Below are positions 1 to 8,438 of a stretch of DNA of 64,000 nt, in pieces. The translations under genes were made by a program, and so were the position numbers. Positions within the stretch are counted from its first letter, which is position 1; the number at the start of each line of letters is the position of its first letter. The stretch is from Flaviaestuariibacter flavus (GTDB taxonomy: Bacteria > Bacteroidota > Bacteroidia > Chitinophagales > Chitinophagaceae), in NCBI RefSeq assembly GCF_004337505.1, contig NZ_SJZI01000050.1:124001-188000 (forward strand), in the 5' to 3' direction. The notes under the pieces are model-generated. The model saw nothing but the letters and a program-made list of their open reading frames with translations, did no database searches and was not told the DNA's origin.

Positions 1-525
1 ATGCGCGAGGTGTTGAAAAAGCATCCGTCCACGCAGTCGGATCCCAATTTCAAATTCATCATCGACGGGCATGAGCTGATGAAGAACGGCAAGCCGGTAA
101 AATTCAATTCCGATGGGATTGCCCTTACGCCGGATGGCGCATGGCTGTATTACAAGCCGCTCACCGACGACAAGCTCTATCGCATCAGTACGGAATACCT
201 GCGCGACCCGAAGGTGAGCGATACGGCGCTGGGCGCCAAGGTGGAAGACCTCGGTCACTTTACCACCACGGACGGAATGATCTTCGACAAGGCGGGCAAT
301 CTCTACCTCGGGGATCTGCAGAACTACCGGATCGTTCGCGTAGACAAGAACCTTAAGGTTTCAACGCTGGTTCAGGATCCGCGGCTCATCTGGCCCGACA
401 GCTACTCGATCGCCGACGGCTACCTGTATATCTCCTGCTCGCAGATCAACAAGCAACCCGAATACAACAACGGGCAGAACAAGCGAACAGGTCCGTACAC
501 GGTTTACCGCGTGCGGCTTCCCTGA
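1..525 (+). CDS. Yellow/major royal jelly-like beta-propeller protein, C-terminal part
   Basis: The visible 174 residues resemble the C-terminal half of the yellow/major royal jelly family, which is often annotated in bacteria as L-dopachrome tautomerase-related. FNSDGIALTPDGAWLYYKPL and DGMIFDKAGNLYLGDLQNY look like propeller blades, and WPDSYSIADGYLYIS lies near the end. The window begins inside the gene, so the first ATG is probably internal and any signal peptide is missing. Full-length members are roughly twice this size. The substrate is unknown. Confidence 0.7.
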   Translation: MREVLKKHPSTQSDPNFKFIIDGHELMKNGKPVKFNSDGIALTPDGAWLYYKPLTDDKLYRISTEYLRDPKVSDTALGAKVEDLGHFTTTDGMIFDKAGNLYLGDLQNYRIVRVDKNLKVSTLVQDPRLIWPDSYSIADGYLYISCSQINKQPEYNNGQNKRTGPYTVYRVRLP

Positions 526-551
526 AGCCGGCAAAGGTGTAGTTTTGATTC

Positions 552-1133
552 ATGTTTGAGCGCCTGATTGCAAACGTGGCCCGGAGGGTGGAACTCAACG
601 CCGGGGAGCAGGAATATTTCACGTCGCTGCTGCAGGTGAAGACCGTGCGCCGCCGGCAGTTCCTGTTGCAGGAGGGTGAAGTGTGTCGCAACGAATATTT
701 CGTAAACAAAGGCTGCCTCCGCGCCTACGTCACCGATGCGCGGGGCACCGAGCATGTGCTGCAGTTTGCCATTGAAGACTGGTGGATCGGCGACATGCAC
801 AGCTTCATTACCCAAACGCCCGCACGCATCACCATAGATGCGCTTGAAGACAGCGAAGTGTTCTCCATCAGCCGGAGCGGCTGGGATGAGCTGATGGAGC
901 GGGTGCCCAAGTTCGAGCGCTTCTTCCGGATGCTCCTCCAAGGCGCTTTTATCACCTTGCAGAACCGCGTTACCTCGGCGCTGAGCGCTACGGCCGAGCA
1001 ACGCTATGCCGAGTTCCAGGAACGCTACCCGCAGTTTGAGCAGCGCGTGCCGCAGCACCAGGTTGCTTCTTACCTCGGCATCACGCCCGAGTCGCTGAGC
1101 CGCATCCGCAAGCAGCGCGCTAAATCTTCCTGA
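552..1133 (+). CDS. Crp/Fnr family transcriptional regulator
   Basis: This 193-residue protein has an N-terminal cyclic-nucleotide-binding fold (about residues 25-125, with the LLQEGEVCRNEYFVNKGCLR strand pattern). A short C-terminal helix-turn-helix follows around 160-190 (HQVASYLGITPESLSRIRKQ). Bacteroidota carry many such short Crp-like proteins that sense unknown signals. The Arg of the cAMP phosphate-binding cassette is not obvious, so cAMP binding is not implied. It begins 27 nt after the preceding gene, so co-transcription is possible, and is followed by an AraC-type regulator. Confidence 0.85.
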   Translation: MFERLIANVARRVELNAGEQEYFTSLLQVKTVRRRQFLLQEGEVCRNEYFVNKGCLRAYVTDARGTEHVLQFAIEDWWIGDMHSFITQTPARITIDALEDSEVFSISRSGWDELMERVPKFERFFRMLLQGAFITLQNRVTSALSATAEQRYAEFQERYPQFEQRVPQHQVASYLGITPESLSRIRKQRAKSS

Positions 1134-1192
1134 TCGGTAAATAGTACCATAAATGCACCGTCGGGGTCCATAGGCGCTGGCACGGTTTGGGG

Positions 1193-1200
1193 TACCTTTG
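1193..1200 (+). promoter_or_regulatory. Bacteroidota -7 element before the AraC-type gene
   Basis: TACCTTTG fits the TAnnTTTG element used by the primary sigma factor of Bacteroidota. Only 4 nt separate it from the ATG at 1205, so transcription would begin at or very near the start codon. No clear TTTG -33 box is seen at the usual 19-21 nt spacing. Confidence 0.55.
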
Positions 1201-1204
1201 CATC

Positions 1205-2083
1205 ATGAACAGGGCTTCCATACCGGTGTACGACATACCCTCGATCGACAAGGGGGCGCGTCACGGGCTGCTGGTGGCCCGTCTCGGGGCGTACGTGCAC
1301 ACGCATTACGAGCACCTGCACCACCCGCACCGGCATTCGTTTTACCACCTGGTGCTGTTTACAGAAGGCGCCGGCACCCACGCCATCGACTTCGAGCCCT
1401 TTGCGGTCGGGCGCGGACAGGCCTACTTTATGGTTCCCGGGCAGGTGCACAGCTGGCAGTTCAGGGGGAAGGTGGACGGTTATATCGTTCACTTCAATGA
1501 ATCCTTTTTCAGCAGCTTCCTGCAGAATGGCCGTTACCTCGAGCGCTTTGCTTTTTTCCAGGGCGTGCCGGGCAGCAGCGTCTGCCAGTTGCCGGAAGCG
1601 GTGCTGGCCGAAGCCGTGCCCCTGCTGGAGTCACTGTGCGGTGAATACGGGCGCGGCGACGCGGCTTCCACCGACCTGTTGCGGGTAGAGTTGTTGCGTT
1701 TTTTCCTGCTGGTGGAACGGCATTGCGGCGCTGCCCGCGAAGGGCAGGTTACACACAAAGCCTTGCTGCTGCAGCATTTCCGCCGCCTGGTGGAGGAGCA
1801 CTACAAGGAGCTGCGCCTGCCCCGCGAATATGCCGCACTGCTTTATATCACGCCTAACCACCTCAACGCACTTTGCCAGGACCTGCTCGGCAAAACGGCC
1901 GGCGACGTCATCCGCGACCGCGTGTTGCTGGAGGCAAAGCGGCTGCTGGTGCACACGGGGGGCACCGTGGCGCATGTGGCCGCTGAGCTGCAGTTTGAAG
2001 ACCCGTCTTACTTTAATCGCTTTTTTAAAAAATACGAAGGCCAGACACCCGATCAGTTCCGGAAGATCCAGTTGAGCCTGTAA
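1205..2083 (+). CDS. AraC family transcriptional regulator
   Basis: The protein is 292 residues from the ATG at 1205. An in-frame TTG at 1187 lies upstream of the -7 element and is rejected. Residues about 25-110 form a cupin-like sensor domain (YEHLHHPHRHSFYHLVLF, FMVPGQVHSW). The last 100 residues are a double helix-turn-helix of AraC type (YAALLYITPNHLNALCQDLL, AAELQFEDPSYFNRFFKKYE, TPDQFRK). The ligand is unknown. It is followed 12 nt later by the DUF983 gene, so the two may share a transcript. Confidence 0.9.
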   Translation: MNRASIPVYDIPSIDKGARHGLLVARLGAYVHTHYEHLHHPHRHSFYHLVLFTEGAGTHAIDFEPFAVGRGQAYFMVPGQVHSWQFRGKVDGYIVHFNESFFSSFLQNGRYLERFAFFQGVPGSSVCQLPEAVLAEAVPLLESLCGEYGRGDAASTDLLRVELLRFFLLVERHCGAAREGQVTHKALLLQHFRRLVEEHYKELRLPREYAALLYITPNHLNALCQDLLGKTAGDVIRDRVLLEAKRLLVHTGGTVAHVAAELQFEDPSYFNRFFKKYEGQTPDQFRKIQLSL

Positions 2084-2095
2084 AAACTGAAAACT

Positions 2096-2557
2096 ATGTG
2101 TGCTGTAAAACAAGATGTAAAACCCGCACTGCTCCCTTCGATTTTGAACAATAAATGCCCGCGCTGCCGCCGTGGCGATCTATTCCAGCTCAAAGGCGCC
2201 TTCCGCATCAAGGGGCTGATGAAGATGAACGAGCGGTGCCCGGTATGCGGACAGCCGCTGGATATGGAGCCCGGCTTTTATTATGGCACCATTATGATCT
2301 CCTACGCCATTGCCGTTCTCTTCAGCGTCGTTACGTTCATTGTATGGTGGCTGACGATCGGCATGTCGCTTCAGGACAGCCGTTTCTTCTGGTGGATCGG
2401 TGTCAACGCGGTGCTGCTGGGGCTGCTGCAGCCGCCGCTGATGCGGCTTTCGCGCACGGTATGGATCTATTTCTTTGTAAAGTACAGCCCGCGCTGGAAC
2501 GAAGGCGACGTGGTGCAACGGTATAACTACAACAAGGACCAGATGGGAAACTGGTAG
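2096..2557 (+). CDS. DUF983 family membrane protein
   Basis: This 153-residue protein has two zinc-ribbon-like pairs near its N terminus (NKCPRCRRGDLF and ERCPVCGQPLDMEPGFYYGT). Two hydrophobic segments follow at about 65-85 and 95-115. That layout and the PGFYYG motif match the DUF983 family, widespread in Bacteroidota and of unknown function. The cysteine pairs probably face the cytoplasm and bind zinc. The stop codon touches the left arm of an inverted repeat. Confidence 0.85.
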   Translation: MCAVKQDVKPALLPSILNNKCPRCRRGDLFQLKGAFRIKGLMKMNERCPVCGQPLDMEPGFYYGTIMISYAIAVLFSVVTFIVWWLTIGMSLQDSRFFWWIGVNAVLLGLLQPPLMRLSRTVWIYFFVKYSPRWNEGDVVQRYNYNKDQMGNW

Positions 2558-2562
2558 GGAGA

Positions 2563-2662
2563 TTTTTCGATCTCCGATTTCGGATGTCCGATTTGTTCGT
2601 GGATTTTGAAGATAGAAGGAGGTGCTGGCGCCAGCTAAATCAGACATCGGAGATCGGACATC
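2563..2662. repeat. Word-type inverted repeat, family A copy 1
   Basis: The left arm (about 2563-2595) is made of TCCGAT/GGATGTCCGATTT words, and the right arm (about 2635-2662) of the complementary AAATCAGACATCGGAGATC words. The spacer holds GCTGGCGCCAGC, a small perfect palindrome. It lies between the convergent DUF983 and yidD genes and could fold into one long hairpin in either transcript. Related copies lie at 6238-6312 and 37733-37799. Confidence 0.7.
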
Positions 2663-2672
2663 ATCACATTCC

Positions 2673-2903
2673 CTATGGTACCGGGTCGTAACCCGAGCCG
2701 CCCCAGGGATGACAGCGGCCGACACGCTTCACCGTGAGCCAGAAACCCTTAAGTACACCATACTTGCGAAAGGCCTCGAGGCCGTATTGCGAGCAGGTAG
2801 GCGTGTAGCGGCAGGAGGGGCCGAGGAGCGGCGAGATGCCCTTCTGGTAAACGCGGATCAACCCGATGAAGGGCAGGGCCAGGATCTTACTGAGCCGTTT
2901 CAT
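2673..2903 (-). CDS. yidD: Membrane protein insertion efficiency factor YidD
   Basis: This 76-residue protein matches YidD over its length: [20 protein letters not shown], the conserved [13 protein letters not shown], and [15 protein letters not shown] at the C terminus. The family assists YidC/Sec-dependent insertion of inner-membrane proteins. It overlaps the 3' end of rnpA by 17 nt, the usual arrangement. No yidC follows in this window; the next gene is convergent DUF983. Confidence 0.95.
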   Translation of the reverse strand: MKRLSKILALPFIGLIRVYQKGISPLLGPSCRYTPTCSQYGLEAFRKYGVLKGFWLTVKRVGRCHPWGGSGYDPVP

Positions 2904-3285
2904 GGTATTTCTTTTTAAGCTGGCGCAGGCTCTTGCCTACGGCTGCAAAGATGGTTTCGTACTCCGGCAGGGTCTTGTCGATGTAGATGAAAAATACCTC
3001 CAGTTTGAGGCCGTTTTCGGTGGCAAAGGCGAGCAGCTCGGCTTTTTGAAGGCGCCAGGCCTCGCGCATGAGGCGCTTCACACGGTTGCGGTCGACGGCC
3101 TTTTTGAAGTGCTTCTTGCTGCAGCTGAAGCCGACGCCGATGCCGCTATCGCGGCCTTCAGCCGGGGCCCAGCGGTACCAGCTCAGCACCGGGAATACCG
3201 AAAAGCGCTGCCCGCCCCGGAAGAGGGCGTCGATGGCGCTGCGGCTTTTCAGTTTCTGGCGGCGGGGAAGACCGTTGGGTTTCAT
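2887..3285 (-). CDS. rnpA: Ribonuclease P protein component
   Basis: The protein is 132 residues from the ATG at 3285, giving [15 protein letters not shown] longer frame to 3336 would read through an inverted repeat and is rejected. The RNR signature [18 protein letters not shown], which binds the P RNA, is intact. The product joins the catalytic RNA to mature tRNA 5' ends. It overlaps yidD downstream. It is separated from rpmH by a terminator and a family B repeat, so it may have its own promoter. Confidence 0.93.
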   Translation of the reverse strand: MKPNGLPRRQKLKSRSAIDALFRGGQRFSVFPVLSWYRWAPAEGRDSGIGVGFSCSKKHFKKAVDRNRVKRLMREAWRLQKAELLAFATENGLKLEVFFIYIDKTLPEYETIFAAVGKSLRQLKKKYHETAQ

Positions 3286-3374
3286 GAATAGCGAATATCG
3301 AACAAGGAATATCGGATATCGAAGTGACGCCATCAAAGCCCTTTATTCGGAGCTCGATATTCGTTATTCGAGAT
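3286..3374. repeat. Word-type inverted repeat, family B copy 1
   Basis: The left arm (about 3286-3323) is GAATAGCGAATATCGAAC and similar words. The right arm (about 3349-3374) is the complementary TCGATATTCGTTATTCGAG. The loop is about 25 nt. It lies just upstream of the rnpA start codon, within the rpmH-rnpA gap. Confidence 0.7.
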
Positions 3375-3379
3375 TTAAA

Positions 3380-3405
3380 CAAAAAGCCCCAATACCGGGG
3401 CTTTT
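3380..3405 (-). terminator. Rho-independent terminator after rpmH
   Basis: AAAAGCCCC AATA CCGGGGCTTTT forms a stem with a T-run on either strand. On the minus strand it follows rpmH directly and would uncouple much of rpmH transcription from rnpA. Confidence 0.8.
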
Positions 3406-3437
3406 GAATATACTGCGAAGCCGCTAGGGCTTTTTGT

Positions 3438-3593
3438 TTACTTCAGTTTCTTCTCATCGCTAACGGTCAGCTTGTGACGACCTTTTGCACGGCGGCTGGC
3501 CAGAACCTTACGGCCGTTGGCAGACTGCATGCGCTTGCGGAAACCATGGACGGTCTTACGGCGGCGGCGATGGGGTTGGAATGTACGTTTCAT
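3438..3593 (-). CDS. rpmH: 50S ribosomal protein L34
   Basis: A 51-codon gene reading [18 protein letters not shown], then [19 protein letters not shown], ending [11 protein letters not shown]. This is canonical L34, a very basic protein of the large ribosomal subunit, slightly longer at the C terminus than the usual 44-46 residues. The ATG is at 3593. It heads the classic rpmH-rnpA-yidD group on the minus strand. A TACTTTTG -7 element lies about 105 nt upstream. Confidence 0.97.
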   Translation of the reverse strand: MKRTFQPHRRRRKTVHGFRKRMQSANGRKVLASRRAKGRHKLTVSDEKKLK

Positions 3594-3697
3594 ATCAGTT
3601 TCTTTTTTCCCTTTTTGTTCAAAATACCCGGGGAGAACCGGAGGTTTTCGGTCGCTGCCTACAGGTCACCACACCCGTTGGCTTTGTGAAAGGACCG

Positions 3698-3705
3698 CAA
3701 AAGTA
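3698..3705 (-). promoter_or_regulatory. -7 promoter element for rpmH
   Basis: On the minus strand this reads TACTTTTG followed by CGG, a match to TAnnTTTG. It leaves an untranslated leader of about 100 nt before rpmH, common for ribosomal protein genes. Confidence 0.5.
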
Positions 3706-3713
3706 GGAAAAAG

Positions 3714-3793
3714 AACTGGAAATCTGGAATCTTTGGATCTGGAATCTTGAGCAAATTCACAAAAGATTCCAGATTTCCAGATTCCAGATCAGA
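3714..3793. repeat. Word-type inverted repeat, family C copy 1
   Basis: The left arm carries GGAAATCTGGAATCT words (3714-3748). The right arm carries AGATTCCAGATTTCCAG words (3762-3793). The right arm overlaps the stop codon of the downstream metalloprotease gene (minus strand). A related copy lies at 46340-46434. Confidence 0.7.
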
Positions 3794-4631
3794 GATCCGG
3801 GCTGTTGAAAGTATCACCTTGGTTGATATCCCCGGTTTCGAAGCCTTTTTTAAACCAGTACATCCGCTGGGCCGAGGTGCCGTGGGTGAAGCTTTCCGGT
3901 ACGGCATAGCCCTGGGCCTGCTTCTGGAGGTTGTCGTCGCCAATGGCGTTGGCGGCGCGGAGTGCTTCCTCGATATCCCCCGCTTCGAGGTAGCCCTTGC
4001 CCTGCTCATAGTGGGCAAACACGCCGGCGTAGAAGTCGGCCTGGAGCTCCATTTTTACCGAGTAACGGTTGTATTCTTCCTCGCTGAGTCGCTGGCGCAT
4101 CTTGGCCATTTTTTCCGAAGTGCCCATGAGAGTCTGGATGTGATGCCCTACCTCGTGGGCCACCACATAGGCCATGGCAAAGTCGCCGCCGCCGCCAAAG
4201 CGGTTGCGCAGCTCATCGTAGAAGGCAAGATCGACGTACAGTTTCTGGTCGGCCGGGCAGTAAAAGGGCCCCGACTGAGCCGTGGCGCCACCGCAGCCGC
4301 TTTGCACCTGGCCGGTAAACAACACGAGGGTCGGCGGCGGGTAACTTTCCCCGGCTTTACGGAAGAGCTCGCCCCAAACGTCTTCGGTATCGGCAAGGAC
4401 GACTTTCACGAAGCGGGCCAGCTGGTCTTCTTCGGCCGACCGCTGCGTCGTTTGCTGTCCCGGGAGGGGAGGCATCGTATTGTTGCCGGTGTTGTCCGAG
4501 CCGCCACCAAGTAAAAAGTTGAGTACCAGTGCAATCACACCTAAAATACCCCCGCCGGCGGCGATAGAGCCGCCCGACATGCCGCGCCGGTCTTCTACAT
4601 TACCGCTCTCGCGGCGTCCTTGCCATAACAT
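3789..4631 (-). CDS. ypfJ: YpfJ-type neutral zinc metallopeptidase
   Basis: The protein is 280 residues. A membrane anchor lies at about 27-43 (GGGILGVIALVLNFLLGGG), and an extracytoplasmic domain carries the zinc site VAHEVGHHIQ (HExxH). CGGATAQSGPFYCPADQKLY, NRFGGGGDFAMAYV and ELQADFYAGVFAH are all typical of the YpfJ/putative zinc metalloprotease family. E of ELQAD is the likely third zinc ligand. The physiological substrate is unknown. It is transcribed alone between rpmH and zwf. Confidence 0.9.
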   Translation of the reverse strand: MLWQGRRESGNVEDRRGMSGGSIAAGGGILGVIALVLNFLLGGGSDNTGNNTMPPLPGQQTTQRSAEEDQLARFVKVVLADTEDVWGELFRKAGESYPPPTLVLFTGQVQSGCGGATAQSGPFYCPADQKLYVDLAFYDELRNRFGGGGDFAMAYVVAHEVGHHIQTLMGTSEKMAKMRQRLSEEEYNRYSVKMELQADFYAGVFAHYEQGKGYLEAGDIEEALRAANAIGDDNLQKQAQGYAVPESFTHGTSAQRMYWFKKGFETGDINQGDTFNSPDL

Positions 4632-4738
4632 AGGTTCATCGTTTGGAAATCAAATATCGAAAAGCATGCCGTGCGGGAGCCGGCAGGTAAGCACGGCTTT
4701 TGTGTTGCCGCGCAAAGGCGGCCTTCTCCCACGGTGGC

Positions 4739-6229
4739 TCAACTCTCCGGCAGCGTCACCCAGTTGAAGCCGTCCCGTGCGATCAGCCCTTCGGCATCTT
4801 CCGGCCCCCAGGAGCCGGGCGCATAGTTGGGGAAATCTACCGGCGGGCGGGCGGCCCAGGCTTCCATTACCGGGGCAATCACCTTCCAGGCAGCCTCCAC
4901 CTGGTCGGCGCGCATGAACAGGGTGGCATCGCCCTCGATGACGTCCTGGAGCAGCGTTTCGTAAGCCTCCGGCTGCCGGTCTTCCTCATTTTTTTCGGCA
5001 TAGCTGAACACCATATCTACGGGGCGCAGCACCATATGCGGGCCGGCCTGCTTGGCCTGAAAGCGCAGCCGGATATCCATCTGGGGCGCGATGGCGATGC
5101 TGAGGCGGTTGGGCCGCCAGGTCTGCGCTGCTTCCTGGGGGAACGCATAGTCAGGGGCGGGCTTGAATTGAATGGTGATGAGTGTTTCCTTTTCGGCCAT
5201 CGTCTTCCCGGTGCGTACATAAAACGGCACGTCTTTCCAGCGCCAGGTATCCACGTACAGCTTCAATGCAGCAAACGTCTCTACGTTTGAGCCGGGGTCG
5301 ACGTTCTTTTCGGCGCGGTATCCGGGAACCTTCTTTCCTTTCATCCATCCCGGGCCGTACTGGCCACGCACGGCATGCTGGTGCACGTCTTCGGGCTGCA
5401 GCCGGCGTATCGCCTGCAGCACGTCCAGTTTTTTGTTACGGATCTCGTCGGCTTCGAAGGATATCGGCGCTTCCATTGCGATCATACACAGCATCTGCAG
5501 CACGTGGTTCTGCACCATGTCGCGTAAGGCGCCCGAGCTTTCGTAATAAGAACCGCGGTTTTCTATGGCAACCGTTTCGGCCGCCGTGATCTGCACATAG
5601 TCGATGTAATTGCCGTTCCAGATGGGTTCGAACAGGGCATTGGCAAAACGCAGGGCGAGGATGTTCTGCACCGTTTCCTTGCCCAGGAAATGATCGATGC
5701 GGTAAATCTGTTCTTCCGCAAAAAGTTTGCGGAGCAACTCGTTCAGCGCGCGCGCGCTTTCCAGGTCGTGGCCGAAGGGCTTCTCAAACACCATGCGGTG
5801 GCGTGCCGGATCGGAACAGAGCTTGTGCCGGTAGAGTTTTTTGGCGATGACCGGTGCGAGCTGGGGGGCAACCGACATGTAGAACACAACCTGTGCCGGC
5901 TCTTTTTGCTGTTTTTCAAAAGCGGCCACCTGTGCCGACATCTCCTTATAGGCTTTGTCCTGGCTGAGATCCTGCCGGCTGAAGCGCAGGTGCCCAAGGA
6001 AGCGCTTCCAGTGCTGCCGCAGCAGCTCGGGCCGCCGGGAAAATTGTTTTACGCTTTTGCGCAGCTGTTCGCGGTAGGCTGTGTCGCCCAGTTCACTGCG
6101 CCCGATGCCGACAATCAGCAGCTTCTCGGGCAGGTAGCCGTCAACGAACAGGTTGAACAGCGCCGGGATGAGCTTGCGGTGGGCGAGGTCGCCGGTACCG
6201 CCGAATATGTAGATAATGGTAGGAGACAT
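4739..6229 (-). CDS. zwf: Glucose-6-phosphate 1-dehydrogenase
   Basis: This 496-residue enzyme oxidises glucose-6-phosphate with NADP+, the entry step of the oxidative pentose phosphate pathway. The N-terminal Rossmann motif is FGGTGDLAHRKLIPALF, the active-site segment is RIDHFLGKETVQNI, and EKPFGHDLESA and FYVRTGKTM are also present. Length is as expected. It is upstream of no further gene and lies behind gnd on the same strand, separated by a family A repeat, so the two pathway genes are adjacent but may be separately transcribed. Confidence 0.97.
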   Translation of the reverse strand: MSPTIIYIFGGTGDLAHRKLIPALFNLFVDGYLPEKLLIVGIGRSELGDTAYREQLRKSVKQFSRRPELLRQHWKRFLGHLRFSRQDLSQDKAYKEMSAQVAAFEKQQKEPAQVVFYMSVAPQLAPVIAKKLYRHKLCSDPARHRMVFEKPFGHDLESARALNELLRKLFAEEQIYRIDHFLGKETVQNILALRFANALFEPIWNGNYIDYVQITAAETVAIENRGSYYESSGALRDMVQNHVLQMLCMIAMEAPISFEADEIRNKKLDVLQAIRRLQPEDVHQHAVRGQYGPGWMKGKKVPGYRAEKNVDPGSNVETFAALKLYVDTWRWKDVPFYVRTGKTMAEKETLITIQFKPAPDYAFPQEAAQTWRPNRLSIAIAPQMDIRLRFQAKQAGPHMVLRPVDMVFSYAEKNEEDRQPEAYETLLQDVIEGDATLFMRADQVEAAWKVIAPVMEAWAARPPVDFPNYAPGSWGPEDAEGLIARDGFNWVTLPES

Positions 6230-6237
6230 AAAAGCAA

Positions 6238-6312
6238 TTTTTCGATCTCCGATGTCGGATCTCTGATTTGTTTTTCAACCTAAATCAGACATCAGGCATC
6301 GCACATCAGACA
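6238..6312. repeat. Word-type inverted repeat, family A copy 2
   Basis: The left arm CGATCTCCGATGTCGGATC plus TCTGATTTG faces the right arm AAATCAGACATCAGGCATCG plus CACATCAGACATC. It fills the gnd-zwf gap. The right arm is built from near-tandem CAGACATC units. Confidence 0.7.
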
Positions 6313-6316
6313 TCTG

Positions 6317-7723
6317 TTATTGGTTCCATTCGGTGTGAAAAACGCCGTCTTTGTCGGTGCGCCGGTAAGTGTGGGCGCCAAAGTAATCGCGTTGCGCCTG
6401 GATCAGGTTGGTGGGAAGGCGCTCGCTCCGGAAGGCGTCGTAATACGCAATGGCGCTGCCCAGTGCGGCCACGGGAATGCCGGCCTGCACGGCGTCGCAG
6501 AGTACCGTGCGGGCGGCGCCGGCGCGCTCGCCGAGCCATTGCGCCAGCGGGGGATGGAGCAACAGGTTGGGAAGGTCGGGACGTGTAGCAAAAGCTTTTT
6601 CAAACAGGGGCAGCAGTCCGGACCGGATGATGCAGCCCGCCCGCCACACCTGTATCACGGCCGGCAGCGGGATGTGCATTCCGTACGCCTTCGAGGCCTC
6701 GGCCAGCAGCGACAGTCCCTGCGCATAGGCGATCACGAAAGAAAAGGCCAGCGCTCTCCCGAGCTCGGCTTCGTCGATATTGACCTTGCTGACCGGCTGG
6801 CCGTTGAGACGCGACGCTTCTACCCGCTGCTCCTTGTACACCGACAGATCGCGCAGGGCAACTGCCATGTCGATCGTAGGAATAGAAACAGGGATATTCA
6901 TGGCATCCTGCGAGGTCCATTTGCCCGTGCCTTTCGACCCGGCCTGGTCGAGGATCTTGTCGACAAGCTCCAGGTGCGCGGGATCGTCGGCATCCACGAC
7001 CTTGAAGATCTCGGCTGTGATCTCTACCAGGTACGATTGCAGCTCGCCTTCGTTCCACCACGAAAAGACGCTGGAGAGTTGCCCGTTGTTATAGCCTGCA
7101 CCGCGGCGGAGCAGGTCGTAGGCTTCGCTGATGAGCTGCATCAGTGCATACTCGATGCCGTTGTGCACCATCTTCACGTAGTGGCCCGCCGCGTCGCGGC
7201 CCATATAGGCCACGCAGGGCTTGTCGCCAGCCTTGGCGGCGATGGCTTCCAGGATCGGTTTGAGGTAATTGTACGCGGCTTCGTCGCCTCCGGGCATCAT
7301 GCTGGGGCCGAGGCGCGCTCCAAGCTCGCCGCCCGACACGCCCATGCCGAAAAAGTGGATTCCCTGCGGCTGCAGGCGCTGTATGCGGGCGTTGGTGTCC
7401 TGGTAAAACGAGTTGCCGCCGTCGATGAGGATGTCGCCGGATTCGAGATGCGGCAGCAGGTTCGCGATCACATCGTCTACCGGCTTGCCTGCCGGCACGA
7501 GCATCATGATCTTACGGGGCGTTTTAAGGGCGCGGGTAAACTGCGTGATATCGGTGACGCCCTTTACCGTAGTGCCGTCGGCTGCCGCGGCTTCCAGGGC
7601 GTCGGCGCGCTCCTGCTTCAGGTCAAAGCCGATTACGGAAAAGCCATGGTCTGCCATGTTGAGCAGCAGGTTCGAGCCCATTACACCGATGCCGATCATG
7701 CCGAAGTCGAAGTTTGCTTCCAT
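6317..7723 (-). CDS. gnd: 6-phosphogluconate dehydrogenase, decarboxylating
   Basis: This 468-residue NADP-dependent enzyme converts 6-phosphogluconate to ribulose-5-phosphate and CO2. The nucleotide-binding motif is GIGVMGSNLLLNMADHGFSV. The catalytic region includes GDILIDGGNSFYQDT, the substrate signature ALMQLISEAYDLL, and KGTGKWTSQDAMN. This is the full-length decarboxylating type. It is followed by zwf on the same strand, so both oxidative pentose-phosphate dehydrogenases are co-localised. Confidence 0.97.
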   Translation of the reverse strand: MEANFDFGMIGIGVMGSNLLLNMADHGFSVIGFDLKQERADALEAAAADGTTVKGVTDITQFTRALKTPRKIMMLVPAGKPVDDVIANLLPHLESGDILIDGGNSFYQDTNARIQRLQPQGIHFFGMGVSGGELGARLGPSMMPGGDEAAYNYLKPILEAIAAKAGDKPCVAYMGRDAAGHYVKMVHNGIEYALMQLISEAYDLLRRGAGYNNGQLSSVFSWWNEGELQSYLVEITAEIFKVVDADDPAHLELVDKILDQAGSKGTGKWTSQDAMNIPVSIPTIDMAVALRDLSVYKEQRVEASRLNGQPVSKVNIDEAELGRALAFSFVIAYAQGLSLLAEASKAYGMHIPLPAVIQVWRAGCIIRSGLLPLFEKAFATRPDLPNLLLHPPLAQWLGERAGAARTVLCDAVQAGIPVAALGSAIAYYDAFRSERLPTNLIQAQRDYFGAHTYRRTDKDGVFHTEWNQ

Positions 7724-7752
7724 GCCGCCTAAGTTAGGCAGGGGCCAAAAAG

Positions 7753-7869
7753 AAAGGTTCCAAAGGGTTTTATAGGTTTTAAAAGGTTACTGGATGATAG
7801 CCGGAATTAACCGCTGACCCAAACCTCTAAACCTGTTGAACCTTTTAGAACCTCTTAAAATCTTTTTAG
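7753..7869. repeat. Word-type inverted repeat, family D copy 1
   Basis: The left arm contains AAGGTTCCAAAGGGTTTTAT and AGGTTTTAAAAGGTTAC. The right arm contains AACCTCTAAACCTGTTGAAC and CTTTTAGAACCTCTTAAAAT. Complementary words meet around a roughly 30-nt spacer between the cytochrome gene and gnd. A related copy is at 43721-43820. Confidence 0.6.
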
Positions 7870-7870
7870 A

Positions 7871-8332
7871 CTATTGTTTCGCTTTCACGCTGTCCATGCC
7901 ACCCTGCGGGCGGGGCTGCTGCGGACGCTGCTCGCGCGGCGGCGGAATGGTGGCGGGCTCCACTTTGCCGTTGTGGCAGGTAAAGCAGGTCACCGTCAGC
8001 TTCGTATCGAGGTGTTTCGGGTTGCCGGCAAAACCAAAATATTTCTTATTGACGTCGTTGGTCATCTTCAGCATCTCGCGGGCGATGAGCTTGTGCTTGT
8101 TGCCGTCGGAGGCGAAGTCCCAGGTGCGGGTGCTGTCCACGCGCACATGGCAGAAGTTGCATTTCTGGCCCAGGGCGGCGCTGAAATGGTGCATCACGCT
8201 GTCCATCTGTTCCTTGCTGATGTTCTTGGGCAGGATCCTGAGGTTTTTGTACTTCGGCTCTTCACCCTGAATGGTGAAGGAGAGGGCCAGGACGGCCACG
8301 AGTACGGAGCCGGCGATGATCGTTTTCTTCAT
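7871..8332 (-). CDS. c-type cytochrome, reaction-centre cytochrome-like
   Basis: This 153-residue exported protein has an N-terminal signal peptide (IIAGSVLVAVLALSF) and two haem-attachment motifs, CNFCH and CFTCH, about 65 residues apart. The spacing and the HLDTKLTVTCFTCHNGK region resemble the photosynthetic reaction-centre cytochrome c domain, common as a small periplasmic protein in Bacteroidota and Acidobacteria, where it is not photosynthetic. Its electron partner is unknown. It stands alone, divergent from the AhpD-like gene. Confidence 0.8.
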   Translation of the reverse strand: MKKTIIAGSVLVAVLALSFTIQGEEPKYKNLRILPKNISKEQMDSVMHHFSAALGQKCNFCHVRVDSTRTWDFASDGNKHKLIAREMLKMTNDVNKKYFGFAGNPKHLDTKLTVTCFTCHNGKVEPATIPPPREQRPQQPRPQGGMDSVKAKQ

Positions 8333-8410
8333 GTTGCTGTATTCGGGTGTCTAATTTATAGAAAAAGAGCGGCTCCTGTTCGTTAACAAAATCCTCTGGC
8401 CGTCATTTGC

Positions 8411-8418
8411 TACCTTTG
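8411..8418 (+). promoter_or_regulatory. -7 promoter element for the AhpD-like gene
   Basis: TACCTTTG followed by CGG matches TAnnTTTG. The leader to the ATG at 8439 is about 20 nt. Confidence 0.5.
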
Positions 8419-8438
8419 CGGGCTCAAGTTGCTGAAAA

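Noticed and set aside
2096..2557. Assignment of the DUF983 protein as a zinc-finger regulator
   Set aside because: Two membrane helices and the PGFYYG motif fit DUF983, not a DNA-binding protein.
3286..3336. N-terminal extension of rnpA
   Set aside because: It would translate a family B repeat arm. RnpA homology begins at the ATG at 3285.
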